Shown here in pieces: positions 10,901 to 20,167 of a DNA stretch of 49,869 nt. The notes under the pieces are model-generated. The model saw nothing but the letters and a program-made list of their open reading frames with translations. It made no database searches and was not told the origin of the DNA. Within the stretch, counting starts at the first letter, position 1; every line of letters begins with the position of its first letter. Source of the stretch: an uncultured Alphaproteobacteria bacterium (lineage in GTDB: Bacteria > Pseudomonadota > Alphaproteobacteria > Rhizobiales > Aestuariivirgaceae); assembly GCA_937872985.1 (NCBI GenBank), contig CALMUW010000010.1, forward strand, positions 1 through 49,869, in the 5' to 3' direction. The position numbers were made by a program, and so were the translations under genes.

Positions 10901-13443
10901 AACTCGCTGCCCATGGTGATCGCTTCCTTGCGCAGGCTGCTTCCCGCGACCACAGGGAGGAAAACCGGAATGAACAACATGACGACGAGATAGGCGGTCC
11001 AGCCCATGGCGCCAGCCGGCGGCAGCAACAGCCAGCTCACGATTAGCGCCGCAAGAGTGAACATTGGCACCAGGCTGCGGCGCAGGTTGTCTGCCATCTT
11101 CCACCAGCCGAGCGCGGTCAACCCATGCACAGGAGGGACCATCCAGCGCAGTAACTGCCAATCGCCCCTCGTCCAACGATGATGGCGCGCCATGTCAACA
11201 AGGTAGCGGTCGGGAAAATCCTCCACCACCTGCGTGTCGCTGGCAAAGCCCGTACGCGCGAAGTTACCTTCAAACAAGTCATGGCTCAGCAGCGTGTTGT
11301 CTGGAACGCGGTCCTTCATTGCCGCTTCCATGGCATCAATGTGGTAGATGCCCTTGCCGGTAAATGAACCTTCGCCGAAGACATCCTGATAGACATCGGA
11401 GGCTGAGAATACGTAAGGATCAAGCCCCGGATTATGAGCGGAGATGCGGCGATAAAGGCTGCCGCCTCCGGTTTCGGGAAGTTTAATTGTGACGCGCGGC
11501 TGCATGATGCCATAGCCGCTGCTCACCCGCCCGCTTTCCTCGTCAAACAGCGGATGGTTGAGCGGATGCGCCATCTTGCCGACGAGTTGTCGCGCTGTGC
11601 CGGCAGGCAGTTGCGTATCCGCGTCGAGCGCGATGACATAGATAATGTCACGCGGCACAACCAGCGGCACTTCGATGAAACTCGTATCTTTGTCGCCGCG
11701 CAAGATGCGGTTGAGTTCATGCAGCTTTCCGCGCTTGCGCTCCCAGCCCATCCACAAGCCTTCAGCAGCGTTCCATTGGCGCTTGCGGTGAAACAGCATG
11801 AACTGGCTTGTCTCGTGGCGGGCGTTGAGCTGCTCAATTCCATTGATCAGAGCTGACAAGAGAGCGGCATCATTCTCCTCGAGTTCAACATCAGAGTCGT
11901 TCCAGTCGCTGAGCAGCGCGTAATAGAGATTGGCATCACGGTTGGAGAGGAAATGATCCTCCAGCTGGTCAATCAGTTCTTCGATACCATGAAAGCTTGA
12001 TATCATCGTCGGCACAGCGATTATGGCCTTATGGTCAGCCGTTATGCCTGACTTGAATGAAAAGCCGGGTAACACCACAGGCCGCAGCACTTGCGTAAAG
12101 GTATAATTGACCAGCGCCACCGCCGTTTCACCTGCGGGAAAAGTGACCAGAAGGCCAAGCAGCAGCAACAGCGGCGAGCCCACTTGCTCGCTCACGCCGG
12201 CTGCGCTGAGGGCGAAGGCTGTGAACAACAGCGTCAGCAGCGTGATGACGGTGAGATATCCGGCAAGACCGAGCTTTCCGAGCCCGCGGCGCAGGCGGCG
12301 CAACGGCGTTTCACGATAGCCAAGTGCCTCTTCGAGCGCCTTTCTCTTGCGACCGAGCAGAAACTGGCCCGGCTCGCCTTCGGCCTCCGCCATGGCACGG
12401 TCTGTCACCATCAATTCGGTTTCGGATGAATGGCGCGCCAAATCTTCAATGGCATTGCGGTAGAGCGTCTTCGAAGTGCTGTCGAGGCTGGCGTAGATCG
12501 AACTTGCTGCGAGCCGCTGCTCCACCAAACTGACGCTTGAAAACCATTCCTCCCAATCAAGCTCCGCCACCGTGGTGAAGCTCTTGAATATGTTCTGCAT
12601 GGTGAGGTTGTTGGCAGCTTGCCTGGCATTCTCCTCTGTAATCGCTTCATCGATGCTGGCGCTTGAGACCGAAAGGCGCGCCAGCACCTCCGCCAGATAG
12701 CGGGGATCAAGATTCGAACGGTCGCGCAGCCGACGCAACAGATGAACAAGAAAGGAGTGTTGTGCATGAGCGGGGAACTTCTTGAACTCCGCATCGAGAT
12801 TCCATTTGATGTCATGGCCCTGAAGCGCCTGCTCCAGCAACTCATCGGCGCGGTCGCGCGCCTGTTGCGATACAAGCGTCCGTAGCGAAGTGCGGGCTGC
12901 GTTTTCCACCAGCAGGGCGCGGACGTGAATGGCAAAAGCCCAAAGCTCACCGATCGTCAGCGGCACGACATCCTGATAGGCCGTGATGAAGCCTGTCGAT
13001 GTCTGAGCGGAAAAGCGCGAGTCAGTGTGGGCGAGATATAGCCAGGCTATTTCATAGATGCGCGGCCGGCCAAGGTGCGGCCCTTCCGCCACGCGCGGCA
13101 GCCTTCGCGAATAGGCGCCAGGCAAATCCTGCATCACCTGCTGGGAATGCTGCTCAACCTTCGGAAAATTGTCGACTAGCCATTCCGCTGCTGGCGCAAT
13201 TTCCTTCGATTGCGCCACAGCTTCGTTGAACTCATTGTAACATTGCCTCAGCTTGGAAAAATAAGCGGCGAGGTCGGCTGTGAGTGACGGCGCACGGCCA
13301 CGTATGGCACCGGCGCCACCCTTCGTGTGCAGCTTCGCGAGCGCATTTCCGGTTGCATAGAGATTGGCATCGTCGAGATAGCCCGAGCGGATAGGCGTAC
13401 TTTCATCAGGGCTTGGCACATCGGCAGCGGGATTACGATCCAT
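4963..13443 (-). CDS. ndvB: Cyclic beta-1,2-glucan synthase
   Basis: A 2826-residue protein, the usual length of NdvB/ChvB/Cgs. These inner-membrane enzymes polymerise, size and cyclise beta-1,2-glucan from UDP-glucose for the periplasm. Residues ~390-460 hold the first membrane helices. The family-84 glycosyltransferase region carries DAD at 607-609 and an RW pair at 756-757 (HRWTRGDW). More helices follow to about residue 1000. A glycoamylase-like domain contains GYGFFEALDYTPERLP. The C-terminal GH94 phosphorylase-like domain has GDWNDGMN with the catalytic Asp at about 2514. All key motifs look intact with no frame break. The start ATG at 13443 has only a weak site (TTAGGTC). No transporter gene (ndvA) is adjacent. 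Such glucans serve in osmoadaptation and in host interaction in rhizobia and brucellae. Confidence 0.95.
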   Translation of the reverse strand: MDRNPAADVPSPDESTPIRSGYLDDANLYATGNALAKLHTKGGAGAIRGRAPSLTADLAAYFSKLRQCYNEFNEAVAQSKEIAPAAEWLVDNFPKVEQHSQQVMQDLPGAYSRRLPRVAEGPHLGRPRIYEIAWLYLAHTDSRFSAQTSTGFITAYQDVVPLTIGELWAFAIHVRALLVENAARTSLRTLVSQQARDRADELLEQALQGHDIKWNLDAEFKKFPAHAQHSFLVHLLRRLRDRSNLDPRYLAEVLARLSVSSASIDEAITEENARQAANNLTMQNIFKSFTTVAELDWEEWFSSVSLVEQRLAASSIYASLDSTSKTLYRNAIEDLARHSSETELMVTDRAMAEAEGEPGQFLLGRKRKALEEALGYRETPLRRLRRGLGKLGLAGYLTVITLLTLLFTAFALSAAGVSEQVGSPLLLLLGLLVTFPAGETAVALVNYTFTQVLRPVVLPGFSFKSGITADHKAIIAVPTMISSFHGIEELIDQLEDHFLSNRDANLYYALLSDWNDSDVELEENDAALLSALINGIEQLNARHETSQFMLFHRKRQWNAAEGLWMGWERKRGKLHELNRILRGDKDTSFIEVPLVVPRDIIYVIALDADTQLPAGTARQLVGKMAHPLNHPLFDEESGRVSSGYGIMQPRVTIKLPETGGGSLYRRISAHNPGLDPYVFSASDVYQDVFGEGSFTGKGIYHIDAMEAAMKDRVPDNTLLSHDLFEGNFARTGFASDTQVVEDFPDRYLVDMARHHRWTRGDWQLLRWMVPPVHGLTALGWWKMADNLRRSLVPMFTLAALIVSWLLLPPAGAMGWTAYLVVMLFIPVFLPVVAGSSLRKEAITMGSEFRTTLDDIGTAIVVIIIDLTTLVHQSSVQASAIVVTLYRMLVSRRHLLEWTTAAQIGNMRSPGPGRTFLLMWASPALGLLLLAFRAATHVWPSLPPLSNLSLPFAFAWLLAPLVAYRISEPDVYGITDGEVSTPDAISLRRIALATWRYFDEHVTASNNMLPPDNLQEHPAAVVANRTSPTNIGVYLLSTVSACDMGWIGIDDAAIRVSATLDNMRKLETHGGHLLNWHDTISLRPLEPRYVSSVDSGNLAGHLIAAANALEKWTEVSAISPARLGGLCDCARMVDESVAAMAELHRRSKEEALHIHQQIEAFIKATDDLITQIELVPLRILSLNLQINAIGQSALRLMNHSGEKQAADCQYWMAKLRQATEAMTREATRDGPGMKALGKRLRDIAQQCRTIAYGMDFRFLFNPQRQLLSIGYRVGEESLDEGCYDLFASEATLTSFFAIAKGDLDVEHWHKLGRPVTEVNQAACLVSWSGSMFEYLMPHIVMRAPTETLYHQTLNLVVKRQMAYGRDTGTPWGISESAYAARDLHKTYQYSSFGVPGLGLKRGLGENLVIAPYATGLAAMIDPNGATGNYRRLAKCGGMGRYGFFEALDYTPERLPSGQKLEVIRAYFAHHQGMTITSIHNAVSGGQLRSYFHTENTVRAAELLLQERAPHHLPVKTVTVADVPSVRRVREVRVDTSIRLLRPRTLTKPATALYSNGRMNSMIAADGSGYVLWNGIAINRWRQDLHGDAMGLRLMLRRGSAGALHPLFYNRFSRAGDSYAVSLHQDKAEFFSHHSRLECAVEYFVSPDSDAEVRRIAITNRSDSSVTLELTSFMELALAHPEADISHPAFSKLFVHTEFDEQAEAVLATRQKRLDSDPSIWTGHFLLVEGKAAGGLQFETDRSRFLGRGNCFETADAFRPGWQWTGGRGFVLDPAVAFRQSVSIQPHDKARIYLWTVAAATREQVLALVRRHRSSDSYERIRTLAWTHARISLRHISISPEEAVLYQALSANLVYSLPDLRPAPDRIAAGMGPQTGLWQFAISGNRPIVLVRIDDANDLGVVQQLLKAQDYWNHRGLVVDLVVLNDSRSSYMQDLQWGLDDLAFRARARRSSTTPAADEQIFLLRSTALSPETINAIVTAAHIVLVASHGPLRVQVTALASKPLATSERRTKSQAVPGPRHLEGVPQPVDDALLFFNGHGGFDRNSNEYVMHHQPGRALPAPWINVIANEQFGTHCSAEGGGYTWFGNSKEQQITPWSNDPVVDSPSECLFVRQVNGDSVSSPTVQPLGRRAGRLTTRHGFGHSIYEAEENGLKLQMTVTVDAVRACKLSRLAITNTKPEPLRLAVSYLGELAMGPNRPASAHFITTEIDGASGALFVQNRWNASFGQTVIYCVMLEGQDVAAANRAAVMGPTGTIAWPEGLLSPRHLKPEAGGGYDPCMALQKDVAIAPGETVECTVLLGAAADREGARKSIAELRASGFAPVWQEQKRVCTEIVGRIRVETPDSSFDTLMNGWLLYQTLIGRFFARSGFYQASGAYGFRDQLQDTMAITYVRPDLARQHILRAASRQFIEGDVQHWWLPETGAGVRTHISDDTAWLAYCTAHYIEVTGDVGVLDEPVSFLEGRAVAKGEHDAFYIPRIAEHKAPLYEHCVLALSRNLPTGAHGLPLMGTGDWNDGMNKVGEKGQGESVWLGWFLCATLSRFRALALARKDAESAKLWSAHLKKLTRALESKAWDGNWYRRAFFDDGTSLGTAASDECRIDSIAQSWSVLAGVADPARAKAALLSVDEQLIDEDAGLARLFTPPLVHHVPNAGYIQSYPPGVRENGGQYTHGALWAIYAFAGLGDAERANRLFSLINPINHALNHAAVESYKVEPYVIAADIYGASPYTGRGGWTWYTGAAGWFYRAGLEAILGLKLAGPKLTLNPCIPASWPGFSVTLQFEGKTIRLNAVRGQVPPASGKSFRVRDAIDLRTLKDGETISLLLPVS

Positions 13444-14008
13444 TTCGACCTAAGCTCAAACTGAGCCGTCCAACGACAGTTTCACCCACGTTTAAGGCAA
13501 TAAGGTGAATATCGGTGCTCGTCGGCTTATGCAGAGCCGGAAGGCCAGGTGATCTTGGAAAACGAGCCCGAAACTACCTTTCGTCTAGGTTTAGTTCTGC
13601 CTTTTGTAGTGACCTTGCCCCAGCCTCGTATCCAGCCTTGAGTTCGCTCTGATCCTCGATCCGGCGTCATCATCGACCTGCTTCAGGTGAAGGCAATTTG
13701 CTGCTCGCTGAACCTCAATACTTTCATGGGCCTTCCTCGCTCTGCCTGCCTGGCACATTACAAGAAAATCCTCACCCAGATCAGTCCAGTTTGCTGGAAG
13801 CAGGTCAAGACGTGACGCACCTCGTGGCCGTCAAATCGCCTTGGGGGACTGGAAATTGGCGATGCAGAGATCGCACCTCGAAATCCAGGCCAATAGGCCT
13901 ATGATCGCGCATAAATCGGCTCAGAGATCTCGTATTCCGGGCCCAAACCACGGAAACAACTGAACTATTTTTGGGAGGACAGAACCGGCGGTTCGGTGAC
14001 GGGAAGAA
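13444..14008. other. 565-bp gene-poor stretch between ndvB and tRNA-Ala
   Basis: No convincing gene is present in either direction. The left ~165 bases must contain the promoter of ndvB, but I cannot assign -35/-10 boxes with confidence. The middle contains a decayed IS3-type remnant, listed separately. The right ~200 bases, next to the 3' end of the tRNA gene, show only short chance frames. Base composition is more AT-rich than the flanking genes. Confidence 0.6.
13610..13807 (-). mobile_element. Internally deleted IS3-family remnant (~198 bp)
   Basis: The two ends are imperfect inverted repeats: TGACCTTGCCCCAGC reading inward at 13610-13624, and TGACCTGCTTCCAGC reading inward on the minus strand from 13807. 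They match at 11 of 15 positions and begin with the TGACCTG-type end seen in part of the IS3 family. Inside, from an ATG at 13727 on the minus strand after GAGGAAGG, a short frame reads MKVLRFSEQQIAF, which resembles the start of an IS3 orfA. After a one-base slip, LKQVDDDAG follows. Nothing of orfB remains. No target duplication is evident. It is a dead or MITE-like derivative. Confidence 0.5.
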
Positions 14009-14084
14009 TGGTGGAGCAGAGGGGGATCGAACCCCTGACCTCGGCATTGCGAACGCCGCGCTCTCCCAACTGAGCTACTGCCCC
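14009..14084 (-). tRNA. tRNA-Ala (anticodon CGC)
   Basis: The minus strand folds into a complete cloverleaf. The acceptor GGGGCAG pairs with CTGCTCC (one G-U pair). The D-arm is GCTC/GAGC, the anticodon stem CGGCG/TGCCG with loop TTCGCAA, the T-arm AGGGG/CCCCT with loop TTCGATC, and the 3' CCA is encoded. The anticodon CGC (complement at 14049-14051) reads GCG alanine codons. The length is 76 bases. Its 3' end faces the ndvB region, the side where tRNA-targeting elements insert. Confidence 0.95.
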
Positions 14085-14193
14085 CTTCTCGGGTGTGGCC
14101 GGGTTTTAGTGGCAGGCCCCGCCCCCGTCAAGCGGGCGGCTTGCATGCGCCCGCCCAAACTCCTACATGGAACGCAATCGAAAGGCCTGTCCC

Positions 14194-14493
14194 ATGCATC
14201 CCATCATCTGGCTGCTCTATAACATCGTGAATGCCTACTTCTGGATCATCATCGCCGCCGTGGTGATGAGCTGGCTTATTGCCTTCAACGTGGTGAACCT
14301 GAACAATGACTTCGTCCGTCAGGTCTATCGCTTGCTGGGCCGGCTGACCGAGCCGCTGCTTGCCCCGATCCGGCGCTTCATGCCCGATCTCGGCGGCATC
14401 GACATTTCTCCCATCATCCTGATCTTCGCCCTGCAGTTCCTGCAATATCTCATCCTCTATTACGGATCCCGACTGGCCTTCTCCGCACCGTGA
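14194..14493 (+). CDS. YggT-family membrane protein
   Basis: A 99-residue protein with two hydrophobic blocks (residues ~3-28 and ~70-92) flanking the conserved loop [11 protein letters not shown], the YggT-family signature. The family is linked to osmotic tolerance and envelope integrity, and a homologue sits near division genes in other bacteria. The exact role is not settled. I chose the ATG at 14194 because AAAGG precedes it at normal spacing. An upstream in-frame ATG at 14167 adds nine residues without a site. The stop overlaps the GTG start of yggU, so the genes are translationally coupled. Confidence 0.9.
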   Translation: MHPIIWLLYNIVNAYFWIIIAAVVMSWLIAFNVVNLNNDFVRQVYRLLGRLTEPLLAPIRRFMPDLGGIDISPIILIFALQFLQYLILYYGSRLAFSAP

Positions 14494-14816
14494 CCTCCGC
14501 CCTGCGCCAGACTGCTTCCGGCCTCTATCTTGACATCCGGGCCACGCCCAAGGCTGGCCGGGACGAGATCACGGGACTGGTCAACAGCGCCGACGGCCAG
14601 ACCCGCATGTCGGTCCGCGTCACTGCCGTGCCGGACAAGGGCAAGGCCAATGCCGCCATCATTGCCATCATGGCCAAGCGCATGCGGGTGGCGAAATCCA
14701 CTTTCCGCCAGACCGCAGGCGAAACCGACCGCAACAAGACCTTTCACATCACCGCCAACCACGCCGCCGTGACCGCCTTCGTAAACGGCCTGGCGTCCGC
14801 AAACCGGGAAGACTGA
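14490..14816 (+). CDS. DUF167 / YggU-family protein
   Basis: A 108-residue protein of the DUF167 (YggU) family, recognised by [12 protein letters not shown] near the N-terminus and [19 protein letters not shown] in the middle. Members are small alpha/beta proteins of unknown biochemical role and are often found beside yggT. It starts at a GTG inside the yggT stop (GTGA overlap) and ends two bases before folD, so the three genes form one operon. The order yggT-yggU-folD is common in Hyphomicrobiales. Confidence 0.9.
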   Translation: MTSALRQTASGLYLDIRATPKAGRDEITGLVNSADGQTRMSVRVTAVPDKGKANAAIIAIMAKRMRVAKSTFRQTAGETDRNKTFHITANHAAVTAFVNGLASANRED

Positions 14817-14818
14817 TC

Positions 14819-15697
14819 ATGGCACAACGCATTGACGGCAAGGCCTATGCCGAGGGGCTGCGCGCCCGCATGAAAACCGCCGTGGCCAGCCTGAAGGAGG
14901 AGCACGGCTTCACCCCCGGACTGGCCGTGGTGCTGGTGGGCGAAGACCCGGCTTCCAAGGTCTATGTCGCCAACAAGGCCAGGCAGACGGTGGAAGTGGG
15001 CATGCGGTCCTGGGAACATCGCCTGCCCGCCGAAACGCCGGAGGCCGAGCTTCTGGCCCTGGTGGAAAAGCTGAACCGGGATGACGATGTGCATGGCATT
15101 CTGGTGCAACTGCCGCTGCCCCGGCACATCGACTCCACCAAGGTGCTGAACGCCATCAACCCCGCCAAGGACGTGGACGGCTTCCACGTCATCAACGCCG
15201 GGAAACTCGCCACCGGGCAGGAGAGCCTGGTGCCCTGCACGCCCGTGGGGTCCGTCATGCTGGCCAAGGATGTGCTGGGCAAGCTCGAAGGTCTGGAGGC
15301 CGTGGTGATCGGCCGTTCCAATATCGTCGGCAAGCCCGTGGCCCAACTGCTGCTCAATGAAAACTGCACCGTCACCATCGCCCACTCGCGCACGAAAAAC
15401 CTGGCCGATGTGGTGCGCCGCGCCGATCTGGTCATCGCCGCCGTGGGCCGGGCCGAAATGGTCAAGGGCGACTGGCTGAAGCCGGGGGCCACCGTCATCG
15501 ATGTCGGCATCAACCGGGTGGAACGCGACGGCAAGGGCAGGCTGGTGGGCGACTGCGACTTTGCCTCCTGCGAGAAGGTGGCGGGCGCCATTACCCCCGT
15601 GCCCGGCGGCGTCGGCCCCATGACCATCGCCTGCCTGCTGCATAACACCATCCGCGCCGCCTGCGCCCAGAAGGGCTATGCCGCGCCGAAGATGTGA
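14819..15697 (+). CDS. folD: Bifunctional methylene-THF dehydrogenase / methenyl-THF cyclohydrolase
   Basis: A 292-residue FolD, which interconverts 5,10-methylene-, methenyl- and 10-formyl-tetrahydrofolate using NADP in the cytoplasm. Diagnostic features are Tyr49 and Lys53 in [12 protein letters not shown] (the active-site YxxxK pair), then QLPLPRHI, the DVDGFH loop, the dinucleotide-binding loop [15 protein letters not shown], and the C-terminal signature [16 protein letters not shown]. Length is normal and every motif is intact. It is the third gene of the yggT-yggU-folD unit and is closed by a strong hairpin terminator at 15719. Confidence 0.97.
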   Translation: MAQRIDGKAYAEGLRARMKTAVASLKEEHGFTPGLAVVLVGEDPASKVYVANKARQTVEVGMRSWEHRLPAETPEAELLALVEKLNRDDDVHGILVQLPLPRHIDSTKVLNAINPAKDVDGFHVINAGKLATGQESLVPCTPVGSVMLAKDVLGKLEGLEAVVIGRSNIVGKPVAQLLLNENCTVTIAHSRTKNLADVVRRADLVIAAVGRAEMVKGDWLKPGATVIDVGINRVERDGKGRLVGDCDFASCEKVAGAITPVPGGVGPMTIACLLHNTIRAACAQKGYAAPKM

Positions 15698-15718
15698 GGG
15701 CACGCCAGCTGAAACGCC

Positions 15719-15746
15719 AAAGGGGCCGCTGCGGCCCCTTTTTTCT
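15719..15746. terminator. Bidirectional intrinsic terminator between folD and ppa
   Basis: An 11-bp GC-rich inverted repeat (AAAGGGGCCGC with its complement around a very small CTG-like loop) is followed on the plus strand by a run of T. The AAA before it gives a T-run on the other strand as well. It can therefore serve the convergent folD and ppa genes. Confidence 0.85.
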
Positions 15747-15763
15747 TGTCGGAATGATGTGGC

Positions 15764-16300
15764 TTACTCGCCCTTGGCCCTGGCGCGCTCGAAGGCTTCC
15801 ATGATCAGGCGTTCGGCCTCCTTGTGGTCGCCCCAGCCCACCACCTTCACCCACTTGCCCTTTTCCAGATCCTTGTAGTGGGTGAAGAAATGCTCGATCT
15901 GCTCGATGGTGATGGCGGGCAGGTCGGTATAGTCGTGAACCTTCTCATAGCGCCGCGTGAGCTTGGTGGTCGGCACGGCGATGACCTTTTCGTCGCCACC
16001 CGCCTCGTCCTGCATCTTCAGCACGCCCACTGGGCGGCAGGCCACCACGGCACCGGGAATGATGCCGCGCTGGTTGGCGATGAGCACATCGATGGGATCA
16101 CCATCGTCCGACAGGGTGTGGGGAATGAAGCCATAGTTCCCCGGATAGTGCATGGGCGTATAGAGAAAGCGGTCCACCACCAGGGTGCCCGCCTCCTTGT
16201 CCATTTCGTATTTGACCGGCTCGCCGCCCACCGGCACCTCAACGATGACGTTGATTTCCTTGGGCACGTTTTTTCCGGCGGAGATGGCGGCAATGCGCAT
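15764..16300 (-). CDS. ppa: Inorganic pyrophosphatase (family I)
   Basis: A 178-residue soluble family-I pyrophosphatase, which hydrolyses PPi to drive biosynthesis in the cytoplasm. The signature DDGDPIDVL gives the metal-binding Asp residues at 66, 68 and 71. The substrate residues in [11 protein letters not shown] and the [12 protein letters not shown] segment are also present. The ATG at 16300 has AAGGAAA at correct spacing. Further upstream in-frame codons lack a site. It is divergent from the exported unknown at 16342, with 41 bases shared between their 5' ends. Confidence 0.96.
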   Translation of the reverse strand: MRIAAISAGKNVPKEINVIVEVPVGGEPVKYEMDKEAGTLVVDRFLYTPMHYPGNYGFIPHTLSDDGDPIDVLIANQRGIIPGAVVACRPVGVLKMQDEAGGDEKVIAVPTTKLTRRYEKVHDYTDLPAITIEQIEHFFTHYKDLEKGKWVKVVGWGDHKEAERLIMEAFERARAKGE

Positions 16301-16341
16301 GATGGTTTCCTTGCAGACTGATTTGTGCGACCATTCTAGCC

Positions 16342-16938
16342 GTGAGACGGCTGGCTGCGCTACTCCTCCTTCTGTCGGCACCACCCGTGGTGCAGGCGGC
16401 GGATTTTTCTTCCGCCTATACCGACCTGGACCTGAACCGCTGCCGGTTGGTGGAGCAATCGCCGGAAGGTGAGGGCGAAGCCTATGCCCGCTGGCTGTGC
16501 ACGGGTTTCGCCGGCATTCCTCTGACCTATGCCGAGGGCGACCTGCGCGGCATGCTGGCCGTGGGCAAGGGCGGCAAGGACCACTGCGCCATGACCCAGA
16601 CCTTCGGTCCCTTCAACACGCCGGGCACGACGCTGGAATGGCGGTTGAAGAATGGCAGGCCCATCGCCGTCATACTGCGCTGGAAATTGTCCGAGCCGGA
16701 AAACCCTGACGTCACCCACGACTGGCTGGCAGTGACCAGGTGGACTGCACATGACAGTTGCCGCATCGCCGTGGTGCAGGGTCGATTGCCCAATGCCAAT
16801 GCGCTGGCCCGGCAGGCGGCGGATGAACTGGCGGAAAGCTTCGATTGCCGCCGGGATGCGGTGAAGGTCTATGCCGACCCGCCCATGCCCGCCTCGGAGA
16901 TCATGATCTCCAATTCGCCCTGCCAGACCGAAGAATGA
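16342..16938 (+). CDS. Exported protein of unknown function (198 aa)
   Basis: The GTG start gives a textbook signal peptide (basic MRRL, hydrophobic [11 protein letters not shown], cleavage after QA-A). The mature part has six cysteines, including [25 protein letters not shown] and the C-terminal pair FDCRRD and SPCQ. It resembles uncharacterised exported proteins of Rhizobiales but I cannot name a domain. Even cysteine spacing suggests disulfides in the periplasm. Its TGA is immediately followed by the reverse-complement stop of cbpM, with no bases between. Confidence 0.7.
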   Translation: MRRLAALLLLLSAPPVVQAADFSSAYTDLDLNRCRLVEQSPEGEGEAYARWLCTGFAGIPLTYAEGDLRGMLAVGKGGKDHCAMTQTFGPFNTPGTTLEWRLKNGRPIAVILRWKLSEPENPDVTHDWLAVTRWTAHDSCRIAVVQGRLPNANALARQAADELAESFDCRRDAVKVYADPPMPASEIMISNSPCQTEE

Positions 16939-17217
16939 TCAGCGCAGCCGCGCCCGCAAGTGCTCGATCTCGTCCAGCAGGTCCAGCACCAGCGCCACGC
17001 CCGAGGCATTGAGCGCAAAATCCTGTTCCAGCCGCCTGGCCTTTCTGAGCCGCGCGATGGCGATGGCGGTGTAGCGCGCGCCCGCGCTGGGAGCGACCAC
17101 GCCATAGGCCGTCATTTCTTCAATCCATGCAACATCCACCCCGCACACCCGGCACAGGTCTTCCAGTTCCAGCAGCGTGTCAGCATCAAGGATATCAACG
17201 TCATGAGGATCTGCCAT
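16939..17217 (-). CDS. cbpM: Chaperone modulator CbpM
   Basis: A 92-residue MerR-like helical protein of the CbpM family, which binds the J-domain of CbpA and inhibits its co-chaperone and DNA-binding activity. The layout matches: an acidic N-terminus (ELEDLCRVCGVDVAWIEEM), a wing-like turn, then a basic helix (IAIARLRKARRLEQDF) and a Leu-rich C-terminal coil. It starts five bases after the stop of cbpA with a strong GGAGGGG site, so the two are an operon in the usual cbpA-cbpM order. Confidence 0.88.
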   Translation of the reverse strand: MADPHDVDILDADTLLELEDLCRVCGVDVAWIEEMTAYGVVAPSAGARYTAIAIARLRKARRLEQDFALNASGVALVLDLLDEIEHLRARLR

Positions 17218-17222
17218 GGGCC

Positions 17223-18188
17223 TTACCCCTCCATCCCGGCGCGCGGATCAAAGGCCAGGTCGCGCGCCATCTGTTCATAAAGCTCCTTGGCCCGCGCCGT
17301 GTCGCCCGCCGGCAGAGCAATCTTCAAGACCACATGCAGGTCGCCCGGTGCCTGCGCCGGCAAGCCCCGGCCCTTGGCCCGCAGCTCGCGCCCCGGTGCG
17401 GAATTTGGCGGCACCTTCAGCATGATGGGGCCGGTTGGTGTCGGCACCTGGACGGAAGCGCCCAGGGCCGCCTCCCAGGGGGCCACCGGCAGGTCGAGAT
17501 AAAGATCCTTGCCCTCGGCGCGATAGAGCGGGTCAGGCGCAAAGGCCACTTCCAGATAAAGATCGCCCGCCGCCTCGCCGCCGAAGCCCGGCCCGCCCTG
17601 GCCCTTGAGCCGGACGACCTGCCCGGCAGTGATGCCCTTGGGAATTTTCACCGCAAGCGTTTTCTCGCGCTGGCTGATGCGGCCATCGCCGGAGATTTCC
17701 GGCACGCGCAAGGACAATTGCCGTGTGGCCCCGGTAAAGCTGTCGCGCAGGGAAACGACGATGCGCGCATGGGCGTCCTCGCCCCGCGCCCGGAATTCGC
17801 GCTGGCCCTGGCGCGCCTGGCCGCCCGCCGCACCGCCCCGCATCCGCGCGCCAAACAATTCTTCGAAGAAGTCGCTGAAATCCTGCTCTTGGGGGCGCGC
17901 CCCGCCCGCCTGCTGGCGGAACTCATGGGCCTCTCCCCAGTTGGGCGGCGGCCTGAAGTTCTGGCCCTGGGCAAAGTTGCTGCCCAGCTCGTCATAGGCC
18001 CGGCGCTTTTCCGGGTCGGACAGCACCTCGTTGGCCTCGTTCACGTCCTTGAACCTGGCCTCTGCCGAGGGCTCCTTGTTGATGTCGGGATGATACTTGC
18101 GGGCCAGCTTGCGGAAGGCCTGCTTGATCTCATCCGCCGTGGCCGTGCGCTCCACCCCGAGCGTCTTGTAATAGTCCTTGTAATCCAT
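17223..18188 (-). CDS. cbpA: DnaJ-class co-chaperone / curved-DNA-binding protein
   Basis: A 321-residue type-II J-protein. The J-domain (residues 3-70) has HPD at 33-35 within RKYHPDINKEP. A Gly/Phe-poor linker contains DFFEELFG. The two C-terminal substrate-binding beta-domains follow (IPKGITAGQVVRLKGQG and PWEAALGASVQVPTPTG). There is no zinc-finger domain, which separates it from DnaJ itself. It would stimulate DnaK ATPase and can bind DNA in the nucleoid. It lies directly upstream of cbpM, its inhibitor. Confidence 0.92.
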   Translation of the reverse strand: MDYKDYYKTLGVERTATADEIKQAFRKLARKYHPDINKEPSAEARFKDVNEANEVLSDPEKRRAYDELGSNFAQGQNFRPPPNWGEAHEFRQQAGGARPQEQDFSDFFEELFGARMRGGAAGGQARQGQREFRARGEDAHARIVVSLRDSFTGATRQLSLRVPEISGDGRISQREKTLAVKIPKGITAGQVVRLKGQGGPGFGGEAAGDLYLEVAFAPDPLYRAEGKDLYLDLPVAPWEAALGASVQVPTPTGPIMLKVPPNSAPGRELRAKGRGLPAQAPGDLHVVLKIALPAGDTARAKELYEQMARDLAFDPRAGMEG

Positions 18189-18253
18189 GGCCGAACCCGC
18201 GTTTTATCGGGTTTAGCATATACCGGACTTTGGCCGGGACAAGACGGAAGCGG

Positions 18254-20086
<1,833 letters not shown>

Positions 20087-20167
20087 GGGGCGCGGATGCT
20101 TTCACAAACTGAGGGGAATGCGCTCGCTTAACACGGGCCACGGCAGAAGGCAATTTGCCCGAAAAAG

